Assembly: GCA_012295225.1 (NCBI GenBank) | Contig: WMKK01000019.1 | Coordinates: 267,167 to 331,166, forward strand | DNA from: Ostreococcus mediterraneus | Taxonomy: Eukaryota > Chlorophyta > Mamiellophyceae > Mamiellales > Bathycoccaceae | DNA length: 64,000 bases | Reading direction: 5' to 3' | Part shown: positions 28,304-42,700 of the stretch, one piece after another | Position numbering within the stretch: the first letter of the stretch is position 1 | How the letters are laid out: each line of letters opens with the position of its first letter | The notes under the pieces: generated by a model | Databases searched by the model: none | Seen by the model: the letters and a program-made list of their open reading frames with translations, nothing else | What the model was told of the DNA's origin: nothing | Made by a program: the position numbers and the translations under genes

Positions 28304-30775
28304 CTACAACGATTCGATTCGGGCGAGCGTGACGTACACCAAGTACGCTAATACGGCGACAATGACGTCTCGTAACGTGAGTGTGTCGTATATCGTCTCT
28401 GCGATTGATCTCCAAGACGTCGCGACGATGCGTTTCCGAGCGCGCGCGTGCCGTTCCCGATCGCGTAGCTTGATCGCCTCGGCTCGCGCGGCAGATAATT
28501 CTTTATGCACGAACGCACCGAGTGCGTTCGTCGTCGGACACTCGAACGCTACGGCGACAGGCAACACCACGGCGAATTCGTGTTGAATCGCCGAACGGAG
28601 CTCGGCTGCGCCGAGACTATCGATGCCGCAATCGGTGAGCGGCGCGTCGGGCTCCACCAACGTCCCGACAATCGTAGCGCACATACGCCGCACACCGCCC
28701 TGAATCTCATCCAGTGTCTTGGCTGGCGGTATGTGTCGTCGCGTCTTTGGAATTCCCGCCGCTCGAGCGCTTTCGACCACGGCTCTCGACGTCGCACTTC
28801 GCAGAGGTCTAAACATCGGCGCGTGCATCGTCGTCGAGCGCATCGCGTACGCCGACTCACGCGCCGTCACTTCAGCCAATCCATGCGATGCCGTCGACGC
28901 GTGTTCGGGCGTCGAATATCGCACACACGATGCACATACAAAGTGTGCCTCTGATGAACGCTCGAGCGCGGCGCGCAGTGTGAGCGCGCTCTCGATGCAC
29001 ATCGGATTGACGTTGTACTCGAAATGCTCGTGACGCTCGCTCGGCCGTACGCGCGCTCGAACGACGTCGCCCCGAGATGGCTCTGCGAGTCCCCACAATC
29101 CGCCGCGCAGCGGTGCGTCGCGCGCGCAGTTGTTTAAGAATCTATCGAACGCACACGTCATGTGTACGTCCTGACCGCCATTGGATTGAATGACGACGTC
29201 GCCGCCGGCGTTGCTCACGCAGACCTCAAATTCGGTGTTTGACTTTGTGAAGAGCACCAGCGGCGTAAAGACATGGACGTCCCGCAACGCGTGCTCGCTG
29301 ATTCCCATGATGCGCATTGTTGCGCTCGCAAGCTCGAGCAAGGCGCCGACTGGGAAGACTCTGTAGTTGTCGAGCATGTGCCCGTGCACGCGAGTGTCCA
29401 CGAGGGCGCAAAAGCGCGTCAACGCGCCGAAATCATCCAATCCGTTAAATGTGTGCAGATGTGGGAACAAGTGCGGGAGCGGGTAGAACCGTTCGCGGTG
29501 AAACAAAAGTTCTCCTCCTGTATGGCTCGTGCGCGCGTTTGTGAGCGAGACTCGCGCTACGGCGTTGGCGTTGGTGCCTTGGAATGCAAATCCCGACGCT
29601 TGCGCCAGAGACGCGGCTCGGCCAAAGCTTTGTCGCGGCGCGGATGTGCCGTTTGTCTTGGCTGCCGCCGCCAGGCTCTGGCAATGCGGATTGAGGAATT
29701 TCAAGTGCATGATTCTGTTCACCGTGGACTGTGGAAGCGATGCGATGGATGCGAGAATGGCGATGATGCCTGCGGCGGTTTCAGTATGACCGACGGCGCT
29801 CTTCGACGCCTCAAACGCTGGCGCCGGTTGCGTTGGATCGACGCGTTCCAGAACAGGCAACGCCGCCCCAAACTCAATGGGATCACCTAAAGGCGTGCCA
29901 GTGCCATGCATGTGAAGCTTGTCGATGGCAGCGCCCGTGACCGCGGCTAAAGTCAGCGCCTCGCGCATGACAACCTTTTGCGACGGGCCATTTGGGGCGG
30001 TGAGCGCGCTCGATCGTCCGTCTTGGTTCACCGCCGTTCCCGCGATGACGACGTCACATATTTTCCCCATGGCTGTCGCACCAACGGCTTCGAGGGCCAA
30101 CACGCCTCTGGCTTCACCTCGAACGTATCCATCTGCATCCGCATCGAGCGTTTTGCATCGCCCGTCGTCGGCGAGCATCCCAGAGCTATGAAATACGCCG
30201 GTAATGTGCGCCGAAAGCAACGCCTGCACCCCACACGACACCGCGCTCGATGTCTCGCCACCGCGCAATGCAATGAATGATAAGTGCGTAGTGACCAGTG
30301 AACTCGAACACGCGGTGTCGACGCTCATGGATGGTCCGCGAAAGTTAAACGTATACGATATTCGGCCGGCGGCGACGTTGAGACTCGTCCCGGAGACGAG
30401 AAACGGATGCAACACTGGTACGTATGCTCGAAGCAACTCATCCGCGTAATCACATGACGCAATGCCTACGTACACGCCCGATGGTAAACTCGTGGCGGTG
30501 CTTTCGAGCGCATCGTTGCCGATGCCGTCGCTTTTGAACATCGCGCGGGCGACACCTTCGAGGAGCGAACGCTGCTGCACATCCATGTACAATGCCTCGA
30601 GCGAAGAAATGCTGAACGCCTTGGCGTCAAAGTACTCGTATCGCGCGAGAAACCCACCAAAACATGGGATGTGTAAATTGTATCCAGTCACGCGCGATAG
30701 CATATACTCTTGTATGCCTTGCTGGTATCGGTCCATATCCCATCGATGAAGAGGAACGCGTCGAATGCCATCCGC
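28304..30775 (-). other. PKS module 4: KS-(DH remnant)-ACP-hydrophobic tail
   Basis: KS4 Cys4746 (codon 30310-30308), HGTGTPLGDP near 29895, KSAVGHTETAAG near 29783. The DH-like region has LDNYRVFPVGALLE and NPMCIESALT, so both catalytic residues are replaced. There is no KR, so the last beta-keto group should remain. ACP Ser5310 is followed by a basic segment and then DVIVAVLAYLVYVTLARIE at the very C-terminus. Confidence 0.8.
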
Positions 30776-33700
30776 GTCTGGCGGTTGCGGCGCTCGTAAT
30801 GAATACGCACGCGCAACGACACTCTTTTGCGCGGCAGCTGCAGCGACGGCGTGTGAAATTGTCCTTATGTCAGCTACACCAGATGTTCGAGCGCCGATTT
30901 CACTCGCCACGTAATCGCTCAAGGCGTCGACGGTGGGATAGTCAAACGCCGCCGTTGCGGGTAATTCAATACCGAATTCGTCTTCGACTTGAGACTTCAT
31001 TTCTTGACCTGAAAGACTATCGATGCCGGCGTCAACGAGGGGTTCGGAAGTGCCTATCTCGCGCCCAATGACTCCGCTTGCGATGGCGAGCACGCGCTGG
31101 CGAACGTCATCGATGGACAACCCACTGCGAGCCGCGCCCGCACCGCCGACGACGCACTCGTCTTCATCGCCGCCGTCGCCGCCGCCGTCGTCCCCAATTT
31201 GACTCGCAACAAAGTCACTCAAAGCAGATACTGTTGGGTAATCAAACGCTGCCGTCGCGGGAAGTTCGATTGAAAACTCATCCTCAATATTTTTCTGCAA
31301 CTCGGCGCCGCCGATGGAATCCAGGCCAGCGTCCATGAGCGGTTCATCTTTGGAGACGTCCCGGCCGACGATCCCACTCACAATCGCCGCAACTTTAGTA
31401 CGAATATCACCAATCGAATGTTGCCGTCTCGAGCCTGTTCCCTTGGTACGACCAACCGCCACGCGCCGAGTCTTTGATGTCGCCGTAATCTTTGGCAACA
31501 TCCCAGTGTATATTCGAGGCGCCGACGTCGACATCGCTCGCGCGAGTTTGACGAAATCAAATGGTGTCGCCACAACATTTGCAACGTCCACGCGCGACAT
31601 CACGCGTTCGAGCGCACGCATGCCGCGTTCAGGGGTCACGATGCCGAATCCCATGGCATCCACGCGAGAGAGGACGCTCGCATCCGCCATGCCGGCGTTC
31701 AACCACGCGCCCCACGCCATGGAGCTTTGCGAGTTCCCGAGCCGCCTCGCCGCGAGCGCGTCGCCATCGAGAGTAGCATTTGCCGCGGTATAATTTGCCT
31801 GTCCAGCGCTTCCACTCAGCGCACTGATCGATGAGCAGAGAACGATTTTATGCGGTGCGCATTGCGCGAGTCGCGAACGCATTCTAGTCCACGAGTCCAC
31901 CTTTGAGCCGACGACGGCGAACATTGAATGCGCGTTTTGTTTACGCATGAGCGCGTCGCGGAGCACGCCTGCGGCGTGAACGACGTCGTCGATGTCTCGC
32001 CAGGACACGGAGAGGATATCATTTGCGTGACTCGCGTCGCATTTGTGTGCGATGACGTGATTGAAACCGAAACCATCGAATTCGCGGCTTCGGCCGGCGC
32101 GGCTGAGCGCGTGGACGCGGGAGCGCCGACCGTCGACGTACCGAGCGTACTCCATGCCAATCGCACCGAGACCACCGGAAATAAGCGTCACGCGAGCGGG
32201 TACATCGATGTCGTTGCCATGCATCACGTGCGACTTGACGCGGGCGAACATCGAGGACGAAGACCGCCGGGCGCACATGTTCATGTCGTCTCGCGCCGAT
32301 GTCGCGAGCGGTCGTAAACGTCGTTCGTACGTCGTCCCGCCAATCTCGAGCGTCTCATGCGCGTCTCCTGCGATGTGCGTCGAAATTACTCCCGGCGCCA
32401 CGGGTGACGATCCAGCCGGAACATCGGCGCGACGACGCTTTGCTGAATTAGCGCTCGTTCGCGTCCCAGTCGCCTTGGAGTGCCGGAACTCTTGCGCAGC
32501 GGTACGATTCAATCCGTGTAAGCCGTCGCCGAGCACGTCGGGCGTCAGTGCTTGAGCGTTAAGCGCGTGGAGTAATGGCTTTGGCGCGACGTGTAACGTC
32601 GCTAACGCCGCGCTAAAGGCGCGCGAACACGAGGCTGACGCGACGCCGCGACGACGCCGCGTCGACAACGCCAAAGCCGGCGTTGTCGCGTCCTGATTAT
32701 ACGTCTCAACCAAGGTGGTGTTTACGGTGGTGTTTACGGCGAAACATTTCACGGTGTACGCCATCGAACGCTCGCCACTATTGGAAGCCATCTTTTGAGC
32801 GCCTCGTCGCATGGATTTCACGCGAAGTCCGACCACCGCCGCGCTGTTATGCAACAGGTAATGCGACGGCGAGGCCGACGCGTAGAGCATCCGCGCGTGC
32901 GTCGGGATCGCACGAGCGGCGTAGGCGTCGACGCCAACCGGAACTTTAACGTCTTCAGATGATGGTGAAGATGACGGCGACCCCGCGCTCATCACGGCAC
33001 CGCATTGCAGAGCATTGTCTAAACACGCAGGATGTATCCAGTAATCAAGATAGGCGTGCGATTCCGGCGACGCAATCTTCGCGCACGCCATCATCGGCGG
33101 CTCGCGAGTACGACTAGGCAGCATTGTTGCATGATGGCAATGTCGATGCACCGACGCGCTAAAGTCGACATCGTAAAGGATTCGCCGAGTGGAGCATCGC
33201 ATGTACGTCGTCGTCGCTCCGGCGGACCGAATCCGCGTCTCGCCACTTTCCGGGAACGCACTCGCCTCGAAATCGATGTTCATTTTCGCTCGCATATGAA
33301 GCGGCACGGCCACGGTAGAATGTACCACGGCAAAATCCTCGCGTGAGGCGGCGAAAATGCGCGCTACCGCGGAGGCGATCTCCTGAAATCCTGCCCCTGG
33401 GTACAACGCCGCGTCTAGCACTCGATGGTCCAATACGTGCGCGTGCAACCGGCCGTCGACACGCGCGAGCATCCGTAGCTCGTCGCGTTGGCCGCGGTGC
33501 GCGGCGACATCGTCAAGATTTCGAAAACAATGCACGTGCGGATGCAAAATCGGCAGGGGCCAAAATCGCTGACGTCTGAGCATCGGACGCGCGCGCGGGA
33601 CGCGTTTCGAATGACAAATGACGCGCTGAATCGCGTTGGCATTAGTGCCTTGAAACGCGAACGAACTCACGCCTGCGTGGGATGCCACGCGAGCAGCGCG

Positions 33701-36700
33701 TTGACGAGGAGCCGATGCTTCTCGGCGCAACGCCGATGTGCGTGCGATTGTGGCAATGTGCGGATTCATTGCGCGAAGATGTAGAATTGTTTCCACGACG
33801 CCGCTCGCGAGCGTCGCGAGCGGCTGCGCGAGCGCGACCATGCCGCTCGCGGTTTCCGTATGTCCAATGTGCGACTTGTGCGCTTCGAGCGTGAGTGGGA
33901 AAACGCCGACGGCGTCGTCGCGGCTCCTTCCGCACGCGGCGAGCACGGCTATCGTGGCGCCGACTTCGATTGGATCCCCCAACGGCGTCCCGGTGCCGTG
34001 CATTTGAAGTTTGTCCACGTCGGTGCCACGAACGCGCGCGGCGCGCAAAGCTAATCGCAACGACACGCTTTGCGATGGTCCGTGCGGTGCAGTCAAACTC
34101 GAGCTCCGTCCATCTTGATTCATCGAGCTCCCGATTATGGCTACGCCGGCTCGCGTCGCGTGACTCTCGTCGGCGGAATCCGCAGCGTCGACGACAAACA
34201 CGCCTCTCGCTTCGCCTCGCACGTACCCATCCGCCTCTGCATCGAGCGTCTTACATCGCCCACTTTGACTGAGCATTCCACTTGAGAAGAAAATCGCGCT
34301 CACGCCCGGGCCAAGGATTGAAATCACCCCAGCGATGACCGCCGAGGCGCAGTCGCGATGGCGCAAGCCCTCCATGGTAAAATGCGTGGCGACGATGGAT
34401 GACGAACACGCCGTATCCATCGACGCGCACGGACCGCGTAAGCCGAATATATAGCTCACTCGCCCCGCGGCTACGCTGAGGGTGTTCCCAGTGGCGATGT
34501 ACGGCGACGTTTGGTTGGGCCAGTATCGATCGAGGACTTCATTTTGGTACTGCATGGCTGAAATGGCGACGTAGACGCCTGTGGATGCGACAACGCCGTC
34601 GAGCGCCGCATCGAGTCCGTCTTCAACCAATGGTCCGCAACTAGCACCTAATCGACACGCCAAGACGCCTTCGAGAATCGAGCGCTGCTGCACGTCCATG
34701 AGGAGCGCTTCCGCACGAGCCAGGCTGAAGACGTCATCGTCAAAGACGTCGTAGGCGCTTACGAATGCCGCAAAGCTTGGTATGAGCAACGCGACGCTTT
34801 CGACGTACCATTGATTATCCCAGCGGTGCGACGGTACGCGTGACACGCCGTCTCCAGAGTGTACGGGGACGAGTAAATCAGCGCCGACGATGTCAGCGAC
34901 GACGTTCATGTAATCCGCGTCCCCGGACGCCACCAAACCCGTAGTACCAAATGTGATTGTCGATGTCATCGGCGCAGGCGCGATGCGGCTAGCCACGTAA
35001 GCGCTCAGCGCAGAAATTGTCGGGAAATCATACGCCGCAGTGGCAGGGACATCCAGTCCAAACGCGGCGTCGAGCTCGGTTTTCAATTCATTCGCCGCTT
35101 GCGAATCCAGACCGGCGTCCATGAGCGGGGCGTCGTTTGGAACGCGATTACCTACGAGAGATTGCACGATTGATTCAACCGTGCGCGTTACGTCTTCGGC
35201 GGTGGTGGATGATATATTTGTCGCCCTGGCATCGGTGGCGCGACTCGTCGAAGACTCAATTCGTCGCCGCGTGTCTTCTTCGCTTGCCGCGATGACGTCG
35301 CCGAATACGTAAAACGCCGGAAGCGCCGACGCGTCGACGCGAGACCACTGAAACGGTGACACCACGAAGTCGCGGACTTGATACGCGCCATGAAACACTA
35401 CTTTCAAAATCACGCTGATGCCTTCTTCGGGCGTGAGCGCGCCTGCACCGATGCGCTCGAGCCGACGCGCGATGGACGCGTCCCGAGCCGCCATGCCGAT
35501 ATCCGACCAACCACCGAATTGCGCACTCGCGAATGGTTTGCCCTCGCGACGATGGCGACGAGCGTTGGCATCCAACAAGGCGTTGGCGTACGCATAGTTC
35601 GTCTGCCCCGGATTTCCAGTCAACGCAGCGATGGACGAACATAACATTGTGCTCGCGAGTGGATGGCTCGCGGGCGCCGCGCCGTCATGGATGGACGCCA
35701 ACGATTTCGAGGCGATGACGTCGCACACTGTGTAGACGCTTTGGTTGTGTACCAATGCGTCGCGAATGGAGCCCGCGGCGTGGACAATACGAATGGGCGC
35801 GCCGCGCGGGAAGACAGCATCGGATGCGCGTAGAGAGAGCCGGTCGTCACATTTGAAGGCGCGCACGTCGCCAGTTCTGTGAGCGAAATTCATCGCACGA
35901 CCCGTTCGGGATGTGATTTCCACACGCACGCCGCGTCGTTCGCACACGTGGGTGACTTCGAGACCGACGGCGCCGAGACCGCCAGTGATGAGAATGGCCG
36001 AGTCGGCGTCAGAGTGAAAGCCAAAGCCGAACCCGGAGCGAAGCTTTGCTTTGACGATTGACGGCGCGTAATTTCTACGAATGTACGGCGCCTTCGGAGG
36101 CGATGCCAATCGGAGGCGGTGTTCGCGCATCACCAACGTGATTGCATCGCACTGATACGCCGCGCCCTTGACGAATGCGGGACGCACTGAATCATCGACG
36201 AATGCGAAATCTTCGACGCTGAGCCGAGCGCTCGCAAACGCCACCGATGGCGCCTCCTGAGAGATGGAGCGAATGATGGCACGTACAGCGTCTTCGCTCG
36301 CACTGCGCGACGTGGTTTGCAGCGATATCGATGAGACACGCGCGTTTGCGCTCTGCCAGACGGATATGAGCGCACATGCTGAGTCACGGCGCGTACGAGC
36401 GGCATCAAAATCATCCGCCGAAGCCAAAGCCATGGTGTACACTCCTTGACATCGTCCGACGCGATGCGTCGAACGCACAGCAAACTCGCCCACTTCGTAC
36501 ATGAAATCTCGTTTTGACGATTTAGGACGCTTATTTGCGCCAGTGCTACGAGACGCCATGATTTTCACTTCCACGTCGGCGACGTTGACGTCCTCGAGCG
36601 TATGATGAACGCCTCGAAGAGCTGCCACCATCAATGACGACGACGACGACAGCGAAGAGGATTTATACGCACGCACGCCGACAGGAACTTTTACCACGCC

Positions 36701-39700
36701 GTCATTTCGAGCATTATCGATCGCGGCGGCCAGTTGTAACGCACAATCCAGCGCAGCTGGGTGGACGTCGTAGCTTAAATGCTCGTCCCGACGCGAGATT
36801 CTCGCACACGCCGACGCACGTCGATCCGCCATCACGAGTCTTGGACATACCAACGTTGTATGCTGCCTCACAACGTACGTGCGCTGAATGCCGCAACGCA
36901 TGTGCGTCGCAGAATTCGTGGTGGATTTCACGACGACAGCTCTAGCGCCAAAGACGACGACGTCGACGAGCGTGCGAGAATCCGTGGACATCACCATCGG
37001 TGCTGGAATCATAGAGTTGGAGATCACTGCGCCGCCGCTGTCATTGCTGTTACCGAGTATTTTCGGGATCGCCGCTGCGAGTTCTTGATACCCAGCGCCA
37101 GGGTAGATGGCGCTCCCATTGACGATGTGGTCCAACATGTGCGCGTCGTCGCGAGGATGCACAGCACCAACAAACGTCGTCTTCATCGTGACCACGGCGT
37201 CCTTTGTAAATGACTCAAGCGCGTGAACGTGTGGATAAACGTTTGGAAGCGGCCAGAATCGCGATTTACTCAATAATACTGACGTGCGCGTCGTCGAAGA
37301 CGTCGCGGCGTTGACGACAGTCGCGGCTGCCGCGACGACGACGACGTGCGCATTGGTACCTTGGAACGCAAACGCAGAAATCCCGCACGACGCAGTCCGC
37401 GACTGTGTTTCGTGATGGCGCAAATACTGCGTGCTTTGTCTCGGAATGCTCACCATTGCCGATGTCCGCCGCCAAGTGGTGATTGAACTCACGTGATGGT
37501 TCACGCGTCGCAAATGCACGACGGCGTCCCGTCTCCTCCGCGCGAGCGCGCAAACCGTCTTCACCAAAGCTACGACCCCGGCCGCGGTTTCGCTGTGCCC
37601 ACATTGCGATTTCGTAGCCTCTAAAACCACCCCATGTGCAGACATGTCGGAAGCGACGGCGACGATGGCGCCAACTTCAATGGGGTCGCCGAGCGCGGTT
37701 CCCGTGCCATGCGTGCTCACGCCATGCTCAAATCCATCGCGACTGGCGACGAACAACGCCATGCGCAGCGCCGCTTGTTGCGCGGGTCCATTTGGTGCGG
37801 TTAGCGCACTCGATCGACCATCCTGATTGACACTGTTCCCCACGATGGCAATGAGCATATCGTGACTACTCTCGCCGCGGCTCTGTAGACGACGATCCAC
37901 CGCGCCGACGTCGATACGACGGCGATTGCGTCCATGACCCATCGCGACGCGCGCACCGACGACGCCGCACGCCTCACTCTGCGCAAATCCATCCGCATCG
38001 GCGTCAAACGTCTTACATCGACCATCCATGCTTAGTAAATTTGCCACGCGCCTATCCACTGCGCCATTTGCACTCACCATCAAATGCGTGCCGCACACCA
38101 ACGCGTAAGACACTACATTGGCACGTAACGCGTCAAACGCGAATGACACAGCGACTAAACTTGATGAGCATGCGGTGTCTATCGCCAAAGATGGACCGGC
38201 GTAGTCAAACATGAAATTCACCCGCCCGGCGGCGACGGATGGTAACGAGCCGGTGCCCATGGTTTGGTGGAATTGTCCCCAGAACGGGTGCACAATATCT
38301 GATTTATAATTCGATTGCGTGACGCCGACGTACACGCCAACGTCACGAGCGGCATTATCGTTCCCGACGATGAGAGCGCCTTCGAGAACGCCGCGCATTT
38401 GCGGGCACATGATCAACGCCTCCACGGGTGGAATGCCAAACACTTCGGCGTCAAATAACGTCACAGAATGATCGACGAAACCGGCAAAGTACGGGATGAA
38501 TGCGCGCACGGCATCGGTATCGATGACAAAGTCATGGTTCCATCGCGATCGAGGCGCTCGAGAGGCGCCGTCGACATCTGTAGAACTCGCGGCAATTGCC
38601 GAAGACGAACCGGCGCACGCGAGATTGGTGTTTGTGATTTCAGCCAGCGCGCCCGACGGCATATGTGACGACGATAACGATGAACTCGACATAGACGAGT
38701 GCGTCTGAGGTGCGCTACTGCTTGGCGCCAGCTGCGACGCGATGTATTCGCTCAGCGTACGAATGGTGGGAAAATCATACGCCAACGTCGCCGGAGTATG
38801 AAATCCAAATGCGCCGTCGAGTTCGCTCTTGAGCTCATTCGCCGCGAGTGAGTCTAGACCAGACGCAACGAGCGGGGCGTCGACATCAATGGACGATAGT
38901 GAAATTGACGATGTGTTGATCACCGCGCGCACCGCAGAGGCGACGCGCGCTCGAATATCATCGATGTCAGTCGCGACTTTGCCGATTCCATGTCGTCCCG
39001 CGAACGCCGAAGATGACGTCGAAGACGGCGCCTGCGAAACGCCAGCAAAGGTATTAAACAGCGTGGTCAAGTCTGCAGGGAAATACTTGCACACAACGCG
39101 AACATCGAACGGACATACAACCACCACGCTTGCGCCCGGCTCGCATGCGCGTAAAATGTCAAACACCACCCGAACGCCATCTTCGGGATCAATCGAGCCA
39201 AGCCCGAGGCGTTCTGCGCGATGTATCACTGATGATGCGCGCGATGTCATTCCCACACGCGACCACGCACCGAATTGTGCGCTCGTGACCACCAAGCCTT
39301 GCGCGCGCTTCTCGAGCGCGAGGGTATCGACGACGCCGTTCGCGGCAGCGTAATTCGCCTGCCCGGCCGAGCCCAACGTCGAGGCGATGCTTGAACACGC
39401 GAGCACGGCGCATGGACGCAATAACGTCGCACACGGATGCATAAGAGATAAAAATCCTGCAGATTTCATCGCGAACACCGTAGAGACGCTGGATGCGCGC
39501 TGGAATTGGAGCATGTTATCTCGAAGCGCGCCGCTCGCGTGCGCGACGTCGACATTCGGCGACGCGGCTGCGCAAGACACGTAAGACAGACAGTCCTTGA
39601 CTTCGTCGACGCTCGCGACATCGCACGAGCATATCGATACCGAGGCGACACACAACTTGCTAGGATTGAGCTCGAACGAACGTCCGCGTCGACTGGCGAG

Positions 39701-42700
39701 GAGGACGACGGCGTCGTCGTTGGCGCGACGGGCGGTTTCGAGTCCGACGCCGCCGACGCCACCAAAAATGACCAAAACTCGGCCGCGAGGATCACGTCTA
39801 CGTCCAGTCACAGTGCCGCGAACGAGTCTAGGCTCGCAAACTACTCGCGCGCACACGTCGAATTCATGCAGACTCGCATCGTCACGGATGGCGACGCCGA
39901 CATCGCCGCGCGACGCGTTCGCGCTCACAGAATACGAACAGACTCTCCGCCGGAGCGGGCGGTGCTCAAGCGCGACGGTCCTCGCCATAGCTCGAAGACC
40001 TCCTCCTCGCGCGCCTTCAGTCATCGTTTCAAACGCAATGCAGGCTTGAAGCGAATCGTCACAAGTGCTGCATTGGACGGCGTTCAACGCGGCGGCGACG
40101 AGCGGCGGCGACGACGCCGAGCGGCGCTCCAGAAGACGCAGACGCGCGACGGATGATGACGACACCTTCGACCGCGATGACGAACGCAACGCACACAGCG
40201 CCACTCTTTGGTGCTCGTAAATCATATGCTTGCTTTTACTACCGCCGTGGTGTTGACGCTGAAAAAGACGAGATGATAGCATCGACGTTGTCGCGATGTG
40301 TGTCGCGCTCGCAAAGCCGACGGCGACGACGCTGTTCAACGCTTTCGCCGCGAGCGCGGCGGAATCACCCATACACGACGAATGACGCTGCTGATAGAAC
40401 GTCTCAACTGATATGGGTACGCGCGCTTCCGTCATCGTCGTCGTCGAAATCATGAACGCACCGAGTTGCATCGCCGCGTCTACGAGCGCCACATGTCCCG
40501 CGTCGGCGTTTGGGCGCGAATCCCGCGCCCGCGCGGCGCACAATCGCGGTCGACGACTCGGTTCACATGCAGTCGCCGGCGCTGGCGTGCGCCTTGACCC
40601 ACCCGACGCTGTGTTCGACGACACCACGTGACGCATCTGACGCACGTCGCAAGACATGCGCTTGACGCCATCAGACGTGCGCGCGCTGACGGCGCCAAGC
40701 CGCGCCGAGACGCCAACGTCAAATTCAGACACACCGGTTGCGCGTAGAAACAACACCGCGTGCACGCACATGTGTCGAACGCACGCATCAGTGCTAGATA
40801 CTAGTAACGTTGATGCGGCGACACCGTGGGCGATGTCAGCGAACGCTGCGGCGCCGAATGCCGGCGCGCCCGCGAGGCGGTAATCCAAACGATGTCTTCG
40901 AGCGTCGACGCGCGTACGAAACGTCACGATGCCAGCAAAAGTCGTCTCAACGTATCGATGGATGAACGCATGCGAGGGTGGTGGCACAGAACACCAGTGC
41001 GCTGCGTCGAACAGAAAGCGTCGACGCGGCAGTGCGAATGCTGATACAACTGACGATGATGATGATGATTTCACGGCGCCGACGGCGTTTGTACCCGACA
41101 TGCCAAACGCGCTCACGCCCGCGACGCGCGCGACGACGACGGATGCATCACCAGATGACGACGTCAGCGCACATCCCGCAGGTTGTCTAGGCATCGCCGC
41201 ACGCGCGGGAACGTCACGAATATACTGATTCAACGCCACCAAATGTGAAATGTGAACATCCCGTCGCTCCGCGACGCTCGCGAGCGCCGCAAGCGCTCCG
41301 ACAATCCCCGCCGCACCTTCGCCGTGTCCGAGCGTCGACTTCACCGACATCACCGTCATCGCATTCACGCGCGCATCAAGCGCCTCGAAAAGCGCGCTGA
41401 ATTCCAAAGGATCACCCAACGGTGTCCCCGTGCCGTGGAGCGTATATTGCCGCGGAGCCGAATGCGGCTCGACGTCCGCCGTCATCGCCTCTGTCACGCA
41501 CGCACTCTGCGCGCTCCCACGCGGTGCCGTCAGCGCGCTCGATCGCGCGTCTTGATTCACACAGACGCGTGTGATACAAATGGATGATTCCGTGTCGCGC
41601 TTGTCGAGCAGGCATTGCGCGCAAGCTTCGGCGCGCCCGTATCCATCCGCGCCGACGTCAAGCGTCTTGCATCGTCCATCCGGGGACAACGCGCCCAATC
41701 GGTAAATGATACCCATCGTTCGCGCACTGATGAGCGCGTTCACGCCTCCACACACCGCTTGCGTCGTGTGGGATATTCCGATGATGGCGTCGATGCCGAG
41801 CGCGCAGGCGACGAGAGAGCTCGAGCACGCGGTGTCGACGCCGACGGCGGGACCGGCGGCGTTGGCCACGTAGGCGACGCGGCCAGTCAAAAACGCTAAA
41901 CCAGAACCGAGTCCAATCGATGCGCTGGGGGCGGCAACGACGCACGGACACGCCGCGAGCGTTGCGGCGTAGTCGTCGTTCCACATGCAACCGATGAAGA
42001 CGCCGGAGCTCGGGCCGGGGGACATTGAAAGCGCGTGCCGGAGCGTGAGGCGATGCTGCGGGTCGACGTACGCGGCTTCGCTCGGCGCGAGTTCATTCGC
42101 GACAATGTCGTCGACATCCATGGGCATGATGCGCGAAGCGAACCGAACGGGAATGGATGTCGTCATCGCCGTCGTCGTGGGGCATTCGACGTCGAAACGA
42201 CCATCGAGGGTTTGCGCGGCGTCGCCAGCCCGACGGATGTACGACTCGAAATCGTCCACTCGACCCGGACACGACATGGATGTGCGTATCACGGCGACAT
42301 GTCCTGCGCGTACGCGGGCATGGATCGTCATCGGTGGTTGATCCACGACTGTCGCCGTCGTCGTCGTCGCGGCTTGGATGAATTCAGTCACGCCGCGAAC
42401 GCAGACTCGATCAAAAGCCACCGTCGTCGGGACGTCGATGTGAAATCGTTCGCCCAGCGCGCGCGCGAACGCCACGGCGTGCGTCGAACGCATGCCAAGG
42501 GACATGAGCGGTGCGTCGGTGTCAATGATGACGTCATTTGACCATCCCGTGGCGTCGCGAAGCGCTCGATCGACGCCGCGCGCGATGTCTTCGCTATCTC
42601 GCGGAGCACCGACGCCAGAACCGGAACCAGAATCCAACCGAAGTTTCGATTTGATCACCTTTCCGAGCGATGTTTTCGGGAGCGCGTCGACAAACATCAC

